Part shown: in pieces, positions 1 through 24,800 of the stretch
How positions within the stretch are numbered: position 1 is the stretch's first letter
Layout of the letters: each line of letters opens with the position of its first letter
DNA from: Gavia stellata
Lineage: Eukaryota; Chordata; Aves; Gaviiformes; Gaviidae
Length of the DNA: 64,000 nucleotides
Reading direction: 5' to 3'
Assembly (NCBI RefSeq): GCF_030936135.1
Contig: NC_082606.1
Coordinates: 4,845,255 to 4,909,254, forward strand
Position numbers and translations under genes: made by a program
Notes under the pieces: generated by a model
Seen by the model: only the letters and a program-made list of their open reading frames with translations
Told to the model about the DNA's origin: nothing
Database searches by the model: none

Positions 1-1099
1 GTGATGAAGAAGGGAGGAAAAAGAGTTGCTTTTGCACCTATTAAGCTTAGTAAGCAGGGAAAAAATAGTCTCAGATCCCTTTCAGTAGGGATGAAATGTA
101 TTTCTGGAACACAGGCAGCAGGGCCAAACCTTCGACCTGTCTTAATCCATTTAGGACCAGTCCCTTACATTCAGAGTTTCTAGAATAAAATTACTAGTCA
201 ATACAGTAAGATACAATGAACAGATTATGCATAAAAGTACAACACAAAAAGCATTCTAGCAGAAGTCATGAAAGATTAAGCATAAATTTGCAAAGTTAAT
301 ACTTCCCCCTCACAGTATATGGCAGAAGTAATTTTATATAATTTATTCTCATTAGAACTCCATTGTACTGTGTTTCAGAGAGGAAAACTTCTAAGACTTA
401 TTTTGGTATATAGATTTGAAAAATAATTTTACTTCAACATTAATTCTCACCCTTTGCTGGTTAATGGTTGTGGGCTCTTTTAAAATACACAAATAGATTA
501 AATCTCTAGAATGTTGTATTTCTTTATTCATGCCCTTGGAGGGCAAGGCTGTATTTCGTGAATCACCAGAGTATATAAAAGTGGTTTTATTCATTGCTTT
601 TAACATGAAATTGCTATTTTAAGTTATTTTATACCCGTTTCTGTTTATAAAGGTCATCTTGTGCTATTGTTAGGCTGAAAACCTATCTTTTAAATTTCAG
701 TAAGATCAATAAAGTAGGTTTTAACCATTAAGGTGCTTTTACTTGTCACTAATTCTGTTACTGGTTTATTTTGTGTAATTTTTCTTTGTGGAAAGTAAAA
801 ACCTCTAGCTGAAATGGAAAATGGTAGACAGTTACAGTGGCAATAAAAGAATTCACTTACATAAAAATGTTCACCAGATAGAAAAAAAATAAATAAGACA
901 AAGCACTTAAAGTCCACTGAAGGCAGGCACAAGCATCATTTGTAGCCATTTGGACTAAATTTATTAATGGAGAGGCCCTAACTAAAAAGTTTGCTCTCTT
1001 AAGAGACAAGCAAACTATATGCATATGGATATCAGGTTACATATAATGTACTTTGTGTCATGTGTCCTTTCGGAGTTATTACAAGTAGTATGAGAAAGT
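1..1099 (-). other. IDH3A 3' UTR and downstream sequence
   Basis: AT-rich non-coding DNA immediately downstream of the IDH3A stop. A minus-strand AATAAA (plus-strand tttatt, 960-965) lies about 135 nt after the stop, and further copies lie near 584, 523 and 342. The true cleavage site cannot be chosen by eye. The short open frames here have no recognisable protein. In human the next gene in this direction is ACSBG1 in the opposite orientation, but none of its exons was recognised here. Confidence 0.5.
960..965 (-). terminator. Candidate IDH3A polyadenylation signal AATAAA
   Basis: First canonical AATAAA on the minus strand after the stop codon. It would give a 3' UTR of only about 150 nt. 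Mammalian IDH3A messages use longer 3' UTRs, so distal copies to the left may be preferred. Confidence 0.3.
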
Positions 1100-13900
<12,801 letters not shown>

Positions 13901-14264
13901 GATGCTCCCAGGCACCGCGGCTCGCTGAGGCCCGAGAACAGCCGCGCCCGCCTCGAGGCCGGAACCGGCGCGCGGAGAGCGGCACGCCCCGCCCCCGCGG
14001 CCGTAAGCCCCGCCCCCGGGGCGGCGGCGGCTGCGGCATCGCTGAGGTGGCGACGGCCGTCCCTCAGTTCCCGCCCGCCGTTGCCCCGGCCGGAGCTGCC
14101 GCCGGCCGGGGTGGCCTGAACCTCCGTCCTCATCTTGCCCCCGGTAGCGGGGATGCCCCCCCGCCTCCGCGCCCGGGCGGCGCTGCCCCGGCCCTGTGTG
14201 GCGGGAACCATTCCCCCCCTTCTCCTCCCCCGCCCGCCGGCATCCGGCTGAGGGCGGTGCGCTC

Positions 14265-14290
14265 GCTGAGGTACCGCGCTGAGGTACCGC
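14265..14290. repeat. Perfect 13-bp tandem duplication in CpG island
   Basis: GCTGAGGTACCGC occurs twice in direct tandem (14265-14277 and 14278-14290). The core GCTGAGG also recurs at about 13923 and 14040. It lies about 370 bp upstream of the IDH3A start codon. Confidence 0.9.
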
Positions 14291-15034
14291 GGGGAGCGCC
14301 CGGCCGCTGCGTGCCACCGGCTCGGCCAGACCCCGCCCGGCTGCCCCGGGCCGCCCGGCGGAGGTGCTGCCGGAGAGCCATCGCTCTCAGCGGTGCGCGA
14401 GGCGCCGGGCGGGCTCAGCCCCGTGCCGCCGGAGGACGGAGTCCGGCGGAGAGCGGCAGGGAGCCCCGGGCGTGGTGTCTGAGGAGGTACCGGTACGGCA
14501 TCTTCGTAGCGGCAAAGAAAAGCAGTTTTCCAAGCGGCCTCCAGTTATGAAGCGTTTGATACTTCTATAAAATCTCAGCTTCTAGAATTGGGTCGTTTAC
14601 AGGAAAAAAACAGTTGTCGTTAAAAAAGAAGAGTGTCAGATATTTGTTGCAGCAGAGAAAAAAAGCCACGCGCTTTAAAGTGTCAAAGAACTATTGAGAT
14701 AGGGGCAGTTTAAGATTTGTATTTGCCTCAATTTTTGAGGTACTTGTCTCATTATTGTTAAAAGTGGCGATGATCCTGTGTGTCGGTTCTAGGAGTCGGC
14801 TTAGGCCGTGGCTGCGGGAGGCCCCAGGCTGCGGAGTGTCCCTTCCTGAGCAGCACACGGCGAGGGAGACCGCACTGCGTTACGATGATAAATAAGAATT
14901 GAGACAGCTATCTTCAAGTCCCACCTAAAGCAGTTAAGAAATGCTTACCCTTCTCTATGCTTGAGGGTGGTAAGGTAGCTTGGGATGTTCTTGGGAGTAA
15001 AGCACCAAGCTAGAGCTAAGGCAGTTTGAGCTCT

Positions 15035-15175
15035 GGGAATAAACGCTTCACCTGACTTTTAAAAGATTTTCCTACCTGTGAAATGGTGGTAATACTTCCC
15101 TTTTTGTATGATCTGTTTAGACAAACAGTGATGCAGAGACTCTCTCTTATGATACGGTAGGCTCTGCTGTCTAAA
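15035..15175 (+). repeat. Possible ancient MIR/L2-class retroposon relic
   Basis: Contains TTTTCCTACCTGTGAAATGG followed by GTAATACTT, resembling the MIR/L2 core around 'cctcatctgtaaaatgg'. Then TTTAGACAAAC and GCAGAGACTCTCTCTTA resemble the common amniote tail 'ttagactgtaaactc..ggcagggactgtctctta'. Order and spacing fit one old element. Divergence is high, so the class is tentative. Confidence 0.42.
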
Positions 15176-17239
15176 TAACAGTTGCCATTGCTTGCAGCTG
15201 TGTTCAGTCATTTTATGCCAGCTGTTTTGGTGTCAATTCAAACGAATAACTATAGGAATAAATCAGACTCTCAGCTTTGGTACAAAATCAAGACTGAATT
15301 TCTAAACTCACTGGTTGCAAAGAGTGATACAAAATATGAGTCTAATGTATCCTGAAAGTTTGAACTCAAAAGCCAATTTAAAAGAAAACCAAAACTACCT
15401 TTGGTTTCTTACACTTCTTTGGCAACATAAAAATTTGGGTTCTGTCTCAGTATAATTTTGTGCCAGTTTTTGGCGATAGAGTTATCGGATGACTCACAGT
15501 CTTTCCATTTACTTACCTCTGCCCTGTATGTATGTGAAAAGGACTAAGCCAGTGTGTTTGGTTTGCTCTTGTCTTGAAAGTGTGAGTAGAAATTCTCAGA
15601 ATTGACATTCGACAATATACAGTGTTAGTAGCCCCTATTTTCTGGGGGTCACTTACTCTTTTTTTCTTTTTTTCATGACAGGGCACCAGAGGTAGTCACA
15701 ATTTTTCCTCTGTTGAAATAGCCTACTGTGTGTATGTTTTATTTTATTTTTGATAATGCTTTGAATTGAGAATAGTTGCTCAGATGTTGTCAGTAATGGC
15801 AAGTGTGCATAATTCTCTTGATACTGATTCTCTTCTGGTAACTACTGCTGGTTTTTTTCAGTTTAGTCTTTAAAACCCAAAGTGGCCTTGTGAATATCTG
15901 TTCTAAATGTTTCTGTAAAAGAATTTTTTTGGTTAAAGCTTGATCATATTTTGCACATATTGGCTCTTTTGTTGTGCCGTCTTTGCTTTCCACAGCTTAC
16001 ACGTCCTATTTTCTGCTTTTTTTCCTCCCCTTTTGTAAGTTGAGGGTCGCTCCCATCTCAGATTGACCTATGATGTTTCTAGGACATGATAGCTGAGTTT
16101 TTAATGTTTTCTATGCACTGCTTCCCATGAGATGTACACATCTGCTCTACTCCTTTCTTTGTTGCTTCTTTTGCCATGGTGCTTACCGAAGGACTCCATA
16201 AATCTTAAGTTGATTATGTGCTATACTACACCGATCAGTATATTCACATTGTTTTCTTGTGTTTTCTGACTGTATCTGCATGTACTTTCTAGGTTTACAC
16301 TTTGATTGTAAATTGAGGGGAGGGGAGAAATGGGGGAGAAATTCTTCTTTACACATATTTACAACAGGTTTCTACTCTGTGTCTTATAGGTGCTACCATA
16401 ATAATACTACAATAATAAGCCATTAACAGTGGTTGGTTTGGATCTTTTCTGAGAAGGGCTAAACAACACAGTAGTAAAACCATCAGTAGTTATTTTGCCT
16501 AGAAAAAGATGCCTGTATAGAGATAGCAGTAGTTTCTTTCCCCTAGTGATCACTGTATTGAGGCTTCCTATGAGGAAATTCATTAAGTCTGCTTAGGAAA
16601 CCATTATTTATTTATTTTTTATGATTTTGTCCCTGAGGCAAAGCATTGTCTTGTGTCAAGCATCTTGGAAAAAAAAAAGTCATTATTACTTCAGTTATTA
16701 TGGGTAAATTAGGCTTAATGAAATGCAGGCAGAAACCTCCATCTTCTAAGATAGTGTATTTTATTAAACTAGATAGATAGGATCATAAACCCAACAGATT
16801 TGGCACAAGGTTTTCCTTTCTGTTTGTTTTCTTTGGCATTAAAAACTCTCTACAGAAAGTTCCTGCTCACCATAACAAATGCAATTTAGTCAGATAGCTA
16901 GCATCTTTCATCGGCTTGAGGGCTGTGAGTTTTTCATGTTTCTCAAGTTCTGTTTATTCATTCATAAGACAGGGCTCAGTCCCATGAAGCATTCTCTTGC
17001 AAACTAGCACCATCAGACAAATTTAGTGGGGTCTAAGCATCGTCCTGCTGGTCACCTGTTGGGAAAAGCAACTTTTCTATCCACTGCAGTAGCACCAAAC
17101 TGTAATTTTCACTTATTTTAGGATTTTTATTTTGTAATTGTGTATTTAACAGTTCATGTTTTATTTATAGTTTGCACGAACTCTTACATAAGAGGCAAGT
17201 TGTGACAGTTGGCGTAACATATTACAATGGTAATGTTTT

Positions 17240-17370
17240 GTAGCTCTGTAGCATCTTTATTTAAGGAACGCACAAGCATTTTAATTATTTTAGCTCCACA
17301 GCACCTACTGTAGGTGAACATTATTATTCCTCATTTGCCTGTGAGCAAACAGAATTGTGAATAGCTTTTA
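17240..17370 (+). repeat. Possible ancient L2-class LINE 3' relic
   Basis: Reads CACAGCACCTACTGTAGGT, then ATTATTATTCCTCATTTGCC and GAGCAAACAGA. This follows the order of the L2 3' end (cctgtgaggtaggt, attattatccccatttt, gaggaaactga). It is diverged and lacks any coding part. Confidence 0.45.
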
Positions 17371-19019
17371 AGTAAATAAAACAAGCCCCAAAGACTTGGG
17401 GGGGAATTTTCACAGCATCAGTGGAGGATAGAACTTCTTCCCTTGTAAATGTTGCAGGTAGTGATCATTGTTACTTACACTTGCAGTAAAAGGGGGCCCT
17501 GATGACTTATAGAAAGTAGCAACAGAATAAACGTACAGGCAGCCCTTCTAGATCAAAACTGTTCTTTCTGCTAACAGAGTGAATCTTTATGAAGGGCTAA
17601 CCTGCAAGGAAACATCTGTGTGGGAGAGAAATTGTTGGAATACTTGGTGTAATGGACATGAAATCTTGCAGGTTCTTTTCTCCCCATTTAAAAGTTGTAG
17701 CAAACCAACTTGAGCAATGAGGGCAGTAGATATGCAACTTGATTGTTAAAACTCTGTGTGGATCGTCTCATTAACAGGTAAAGTGATCTCTGTTCATAGT
17801 AGCTTGATCTTCCTTTCATAAGGAGTAAGAGCTTTCATACTTAAACCACAGTCAATTTCTCACTGCATAATTTACAGAGGCAATTTAAGGTAGTATGACC
17901 TGTCTGTTGGAGGTTATTAAACTTAGACCTCTACTAATAAATCAGAGCAAAGTCACTTGGTGTAGCAGCCATGGCTAGCAACAGTTCAGAGCAGGAGACT
18001 TTACACTGAAGGTGATCAGGAGTGCCAGCATGATTTGTCCCATGCCCTGAGCTGTGGAAACAAGTCCCTGCAGCTGGGCTCAGACTGCAGCCTGAAGTGG
18101 GTGTTAAGCTATTGCAGCTGACAGCCATCGTGCTATAAAATATTAAATCTGGTGCACATGGTTGATAGTATATTTTCTGCTCCATGGATTAAACTTTTAG
18201 AGCAGATGAACAGCGACTACTTAAGCATGTTTTCTAGTATAATGGACAGTGTAATGGCAAGACTATTGTGTATATACTGTCCTCCTTAGTAAACTATTTG
18301 CAACTGATTGCAAGATAGATGCTGTGTGTTGCTAATAGCTTAAAATCGTTTGCTTCAGCAAACAGTTTAGAGAAACTGAAATACAGTGAAGTGTGATGAA
18401 AGGCTGGTACTGATAGCATTAAGGTCAGCTCTTGCTGTACACATAGAAAAGTATTGATTTGTTGCAGTAACTTATGCTGGGAGTAAGTATTGCTTAACAC
18501 CCAACTGGCAAATAAAATTAATCTTTGATAAATACAGATAGAAGAAGTGAAAAAGAGCAAACTGGGAGACTATCTGATCTTTGAAACATACAAACAGATA
18601 GGAGTGAGAAAGAGTTTGTGCGTTATACCGTCTTTAAATTTTACCCAGTTAGTATATAGCAAGATAATTATGCAGTGAAATATAGTTACCACTATAGCAT
18701 GCTTGAGAAGAGCTAGCTAGTATAGTGGAACCCTGAACAATCAGTATTTAAATCCTCTTTTTAAAAGTCTGTGCATTTTAATTTTATTTACTAATAAAAA
18801 ATACTCCTCAGAGTATGGAAAGAAATAATTGAAGGAACAGTTTATTTTCTGTCCATATACTCAGTGGGTGCTATTCCCTTGGTAAGCTGAGTCTTTCTTT
18901 TAAAGCAAGATCTTCTTACTCTTTTAAAGCAATCAACTCTTTTAGCCATAACAGTTTTCCTGCATAATTTCTCTACATTAGAATAAAACCAAAGCATTTC
19001 TAATATGCAGTAGAAAAGT

Positions 19020-19150
19020 GGAAGTGGCAGAGTGGAAAGCCAGGCCCGAATGAATAAGCAGGGATAAGACTGTAAACCTTGGGATCTCTACCCTGGCCCA
19101 CTTCGTGACCACAAGTAAGTCTTATCTAGTTGGTGCTTTCCATTTAGCCT
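19020..19150 (+). repeat. Possible MIR-like SINE relic
   Basis: GGCAGAGTGGAAAG at 19026, and CTGGCCCACTTCGTGACC then CAAGTAAGTC at 19092-19125, resemble scattered blocks of the MIR core. The match is patchy and may be chance. Confidence 0.25.
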
Positions 19151-21277
19151 TTCTGCTTTTTATTGTTACTGTTTTGATTCTAAAGATAGAGACTAGCTGA
19201 TATGTGTGTTATCTAGGATACAGTGGGACCAGGCAGCCAGGAATATAAAAGCAGGTGAAAAATGAAGAAATGAGATGTCAGTCTTTTCACTGCAAGAATA
19301 CTGTTAAGTATACAGAATCGCAAGATGAAAAGATATGGAGCCCAATCCACCCCTGGCGTCACTTCACGTCTGTATAACGGCACTAAAGATAATTTGGCCA
19401 TTTAATCTGTTTTGCATAGACAGGCAGCTTGAATTAGATGGTTGTGAATGGAGTGCTATTTCATGCAAATCACTTGACTGTGTGTTGGTCTGGTCTGACA
19501 GAACAGCTGCTAGCCCTTGCATTTCAGTAGCACCACACTGTAGATACGAAACATGCTTAATTATGTGCATAACCACTAAAGCCAATGATGGAGCTCATTC
19601 AGAGTTGAGGACGTGTAAGAACTTTCAGAACTGTGAAAGTTCTTAACAACAATCCATAAGGGCCCCTTGAGATTATCTGATTCAAAAAAAGCATGTTAAA
19701 AGAGCACTTTTAATAAATAGAAATACTGTATTTTGCAGATTTGGGTTTTTTAATTCTTTACGTTCTGACTGACTTGTCGAGAATCTTTTGGAACATAACG
19801 AGAATCCAGTGCCACTGTACCTTGGGGAAAAGGAAGAAAACCCCAACACTAGTGGCTAGAAAAACAGAGGTCAGTTTGGCCATGTAACAAACAGTCGATT
19901 CAGCTGTCTGATATTTGAACGGATGCTTGCTGCACTCTTGATAGGATGGTAGGCCATTAAGAGTTTGTATTGTTCTTACTACTCTAGCTTCTTCCTTCTT
20001 ACTCTGAAACTGTGCTGCAATATATTCTATTGGTAGAATCCATTTCTTTCACTGTTAAAATGCTGATGTTTGCTTATCGCTAATAAGCCTTCCTGAATGC
20101 GTTCTCATCCCAAGCCATTTATTTTGTATATATGGTAATACCTTGTGGTTTTGTAGCTCAGGGCAGTACTGGCTTGCAGCTAATCAAATCTGCATTTCTA
20201 AATGTTACAATCTAAGTAAGTCGTCTCTTAGAACAGTCTGCAGTTCAGCACTTCATAGAACCTTTTTACTACAAATCCAACACGCTTCATAGGATGTTTT
20301 TACTATGTATACATTTACTTTCAGTATTATTGTTAAATGTTTGTTTGTTGTTGTTATATGCCAAGGTAAATTGAACTCCTATTATCCAATGCTGTTACCA
20401 GGTCAGGATCACTAGAAACTGTAGCAAAAAGCACAAGATAATTCTCCAGGTGTTTTTATTAAACATGCTAACTTGCTGAGGAAATAATGACCGTTGGCAG
20501 AGCTGTAGGTAAAGAAGGTAGGAATTTTATCAAATATTTGTAAACCCTTCCCATTCCTGTGTGCACAAATGGGAAGTGAGCAGCCCGAAGAAACCTACTC
20601 CTAACAGGTCTTTCCTCCCTGTTGCTATCCTTTCTCACTCAGCCTTCTTCCTGCTGTTGTTACAAGAGCTTATCCTTCTGCAGATGATAGATAATATACT
20701 TTTGTTTGAGTTTATTAATTTCGTCTGCCTGCATCTCTCTTACATGCTCTTTTATTTCTTTTATTTTCCTGGAAATACGTAATTAGAGTTGTATTACTTT
20801 ATAGAATACACTGCGAGCCCTCTAGTGGTACTTTTGACCTGTGCTTTAGGTGGTGGTAACATTTTTTTATTTCCAGCTGTGCTTGCTTGAGCCAAAGGAG
20901 TCAGATTAGTGTCTGTTTAAACTACTTTAATCTTCCTGATTTATTTTATTTTATTTATTTGATGTGAGAAGGAATACCTGTGTTCACTGGTATACCTGGG
21001 AGTTTGGCACCTCTGGTAGTGAACTCACATCCTTGATAGCCAGGGCTGGTTATAGCCACAGTGTAGGCGTAAGCACCTACAGCAGAGCTCCTGCAGCACC
21101 TGGTGATGTTGTGGGGATGCTCTGGACACTTTGAGCCTCCATCCAGCTGTATTTACCATTGGCAGCATGGTACAGGACAGTTCCAAGCACTGGTTAGGAT
21201 GGTCTGCCCACAGATAAAAGCACAGCTGCAGAAACGTTTTCTGTGCTAATCCATTTTCCTAGTTACTAGATTTGCTC

Positions 21278-21410
21278 AGCGTGTGTGTAATACGACTGCG
21301 CTACCGAGTGCCATCGGCTGACGCAAAGCTGCTCTAAAACATGAAGGTGCCGAGCAGGAGCGCCCTGAAGTCGCGGAGTGAACAAGCGAGTGAGGCACCG
21401 GGGCAGTAGA
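21278..21410 (+). promoter_or_regulatory. CpG cluster, probable CIB2 promoter or 5' UTR start
   Basis: About 13 CpG dinucleotides fall within roughly 135 bp, in a neighbourhood that is otherwise strongly CpG-poor. It ends about 350 bp upstream of the CIB2 ATG. No TATA box is obvious. The interval to the ATG carries several upstream ATGs, so if transcription starts here the leader has short uORFs or is partly spliced out. Confidence 0.5.
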
Positions 21411-21730
21411 GAGCTGATTTCTTCTAGTACTGGCTGCTCGGCTTTTATGTTACAAAAGCTTTGTATGCCTCTTAGAAAAGCATCTGAACAAGGGGGAGAA
21501 TGGCATCCCTGTTTTTGGGTGACATCTGCCTGTGATTTTAACACTTTCCTTCCTGGCACGCTCAAGTCAAGCCTTTGCAAAGATTTCCCGATACTGCGTC
21601 CTTCCTCATTGGACAGGTACAGTCAAAACCAGTTCAATGCAGGCTTTGGGATTTTTTCTGCACTTTCACAGAGTATACGTGCTCTAAATGCCTGCAATAC
21701 AGAGGAATCCAGCTACTTCTAATGGGATGC

Positions 21731-21738
21731 ATTTGCAT
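21731..21738 (+). promoter_or_regulatory. Octamer ATTTGCAT just upstream of CIB2 ATG
   Basis: A perfect POU-family octamer 24 bp before the start codon, within ATGCATTTGCAT. A single short motif, so function is speculative. Confidence 0.2.
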
Positions 21739-21761
21739 AGAGGAAGAATTCCTCATTTAAG

Positions 21762-21812
21762 ATGGGTAATAAGCAGACGATATTTACTGATGAGCAGCTC
21801 GATGCCTACCAG
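21762..21812 (+). CDS. CIB2: CIB2 coding exon 1 (residues 1-17)
   Basis: Encodes [17 protein letters not shown] and ends at a GTAAGA donor, phase 0. Gly2 is the predicted myristoylation site. The start has A at -3 and G at +4. Confidence 0.95.
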
Positions 21813-24800
21813 GTAAGAGATCTTAGTTTGCATTAGGGGAAGGAAAGGAGTAATCTTTGTATGTTTGTGGGTTGTTTTTTGTTGTGGTGGTGGTGTTGTT
21901 TTGGGGAGTGTTTTTTCAAAATACAAACGAAAACTTCATTTGTAGCCTGCATGCATACATTCTACTGTTCCTCCCAGCAATTATAGTAGCATTCTAAGGC
22001 TGGGTTGCTGAATATATTCAGTTTAGTTCCCTTCTCTTTATACAGGGAAAGGAGTCAAATCCTCAATGTCTGGAGTAGGAAGCAGGATAAAGACTGTGAC
22101 TAGCTTGACAATGGGAGGTTTTAGTAGAATTTTTCTGTTGAGTGTTTTGTCAGAAAAAGGGTAGTAATAACCTCTTTTTCTCTCCCTGATGCCTTTGCTG
22201 ACAATAGAGGGGAAAGGAAAAAAAAAAAAGACTTGTCTAATTTCACTTCTCCTAAGGATAAGTCATAGAAATATGCTTAATGTAATTCCAAACTAGGTAT
22301 TCTTATGCTTGCATCCACTCCTGGATGGCAGTTTCTTACCTTAACAGAAGTATGCATTTTATGTCCAGGGATAGCTCATTGGTGGTGCTTTATTTACTTC
22401 ACATTGCATCAACTGAATTTTTAATAGGGTAAAGAAATAATAATTCCCAGTTTTCAGTCATGTTTCAGCACACTGCAGATGTTACTCGAATGGATTGCAG
22501 GAAGCTATCTGCACAGTGCGCATCTTGAAGAAGTTTCTGAAAAATACAGCGAGGCGATGTATCAAATGGAAGTGTGCTGAAGAAGGAGGAGGCTGACTAC
22601 TTATTATGAGATGCAGACAGGGCTGGCTGCATTGCTCTGTTCTCTTACATGAAGCGATAAACATAGGCAGAATTAACAGTGCAGGAAATCAAGATTTAGT
22701 TTATTTCGTGATAACCAAGGAACAGATCCAGTGCACACAAAAGTAAATAACTTTCTTTTTACCTTCAGGATCTTTGACTCAAGCCCGTGAAGTAGAAACT
22801 ATGATTTTAAATACTAATTTTCTTTGGAGTTACTGCTAACATGGACTTTTCACAGATGTAGGTATTTAGCCACAGATTCTGGCTAGGGATACGTGCTAAA
22901 ATGCTTGAAAATGTTATCTCATGCTGCAAATAAGGCATAAATTAAATGCTCATATTAAATGCCTAGTCTTTTTCTTGTCATTGTAGGGAATGTAAAAATG
23001 GAGCTTCTTTAATTTCCACTTTGTTACACATCTCACCCTCACCAACAGTCTGTCACTGTAATACGTTAGTCTAAGTTAGTGGTCTTAGACTTAGTAGTCT
23101 AAGGTCCAAAAAGGCTTTTTTACATCCCTGCTGGATAGGCAAGAGGGAAGTCAAAACACCAGTGTCTGTCTTCCTACTAACAATAAAAGTGAACACAGAA
23201 CAGAGCCCAACTGCAGTGAAACAAAACAAAATCCAAATGTAATTAATGTTATCTTCTTGACATAAACTGGCAAATGCAAGAGCTGAAATGTCATCCCTAA
23301 TTCACTACTCTTCATGTAGAAATTGCCTTTCTCTAATGGCTTTTGCAGCCCCTGCCTTTCATAATGCTGGGTAATTGATCTCAAAGGCTGGCAGTAGTTA
23401 GGCCCAGTGGATTGAGTCAGCCTATGGGATTTCGCTGTTACAGGCGGACTTGTAGTTCGTTAGTATAGTGCTAGATAATTTTTGACTAGTAACAACACTT
23501 GTTATATATGGTAAGTATGATAAAATAACAAGTTTCAGGACAATAACTAACCTCCAGAATTTGTCAGGAAGGAATATTAGCTTCATGCTGTGAACAATCA
23601 GATGAAGTCCTTATTTAGATGGTGATTTGCCCCTGATCTATTAATTATTGCTTACCTCTTGGATCTTTTAAACATAGGAATCCTGGGGGGGTTACTGTTG
23701 TGGCCATCCACATAGAGACCTCTTGCCTCTCCACTGCATTCTGGGGGAGTATGCAGTTGCTGTAATACAAACGGAGCTGTTTGACTTGGAGTTTGCCATC
23801 TTATCTGCCTTTTTCTCATCCGTGGAATTCCTTCAGAACAGAAAAGGGGAGAATTGGGTAATGGTTCCATAATTTTTAAAATGCAGGTTTTTAATTTCTT
23901 GAACCAGTAGTTGGGTTGCCAGGTCCTCTGAACACTGGACAAAAGTAAAACACTGTGTACCAAGGTCCACTTTGCAACAGTCTGTTGTGCACATCTGTAC
24001 CCCAGTGTACAGCCAGGCACCTACATACAAATTGCTTTTGAAATAGATCATTGGTTAATACTCTTTTTTCCCCAAATGAGAACTAGGCAACTTCTTGTGA
24101 ATTTGTTTGTCTTTGAGTTGGTACTGTACTCCTTACAATAATACCTAGGGTTACAGAGTCTGTAGTATCAGTATGGCAAAAGCAAAAGAGTCAACTTAAT
24201 CCTTTTTGTAAAATAGATTTTTCTTTTTAATTCCCCACAGCTCCTATTAGAATACTGTTCAAAATCTCACTCCCCTCTTGGTTAGACTTATAATTTCTTC
24301 ATTTGAATATATTTCTAGCCATTGTATTATCTGGTTGTGACTTCCACCATTTTTGTCTTGAACACAAATTGCTCTGAGCTTATAGCACCTAAATACTACT
24401 TTAGTAGTGAAATTTTTATCATTTTTTTAATGCCTTATGTTTTAAGCACTTACTCCATAGGAGACACTATGAGATGGAAAAGTGAGACGTTCATGTGCTT
24501 TAAGTATGGTAAAAACCATATGTAAATGGCTTTGGTTTTCAGGAGTAAAGATTAAGCTGCAGAAAAATCACCTGCTTGACGAGATAGCATACATAAATAT
24601 CAGATTATTAATATGATATTAATGAAATAAAATAACCTTATTTGATTTGTCTAAAACTTTCTGACATGCCCATGTGCAAACTTTTTTGCATATAAGCTGT
24701 CATATTAAAGAGTCACTTCTTAGTAGAAACTTTACATTTAAATTAAATAATTGTAAGTCTTGTCACCCACAGATGACCTCAATGTTTTTAGTAGACAAGT

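Larger units (their letters stand above)
14511..21277. other. IDH3A-CIB2 intergenic region
   Basis: AT-rich DNA between two divergently transcribed genes. No convincing coding exon or structured RNA gene was recognised. It contains the weak old retroposon relics listed separately. Small open frames here lack family resemblance and splice logic. Confidence 0.75.

Noticed and set aside
21378-21722. 114-codon open frame directly upstream of the CIB2 ATG
   Set aside because: It is out of frame with CIB2, ends before its ATG and has no known similarity. More likely leader or promoter sequence.
23652-24020. Minus-strand 122-codon open frame in CIB2 intron 1
   Set aside because: No family resemblance, no splice or promoter context, and cysteine/leucine content typical of random translation.
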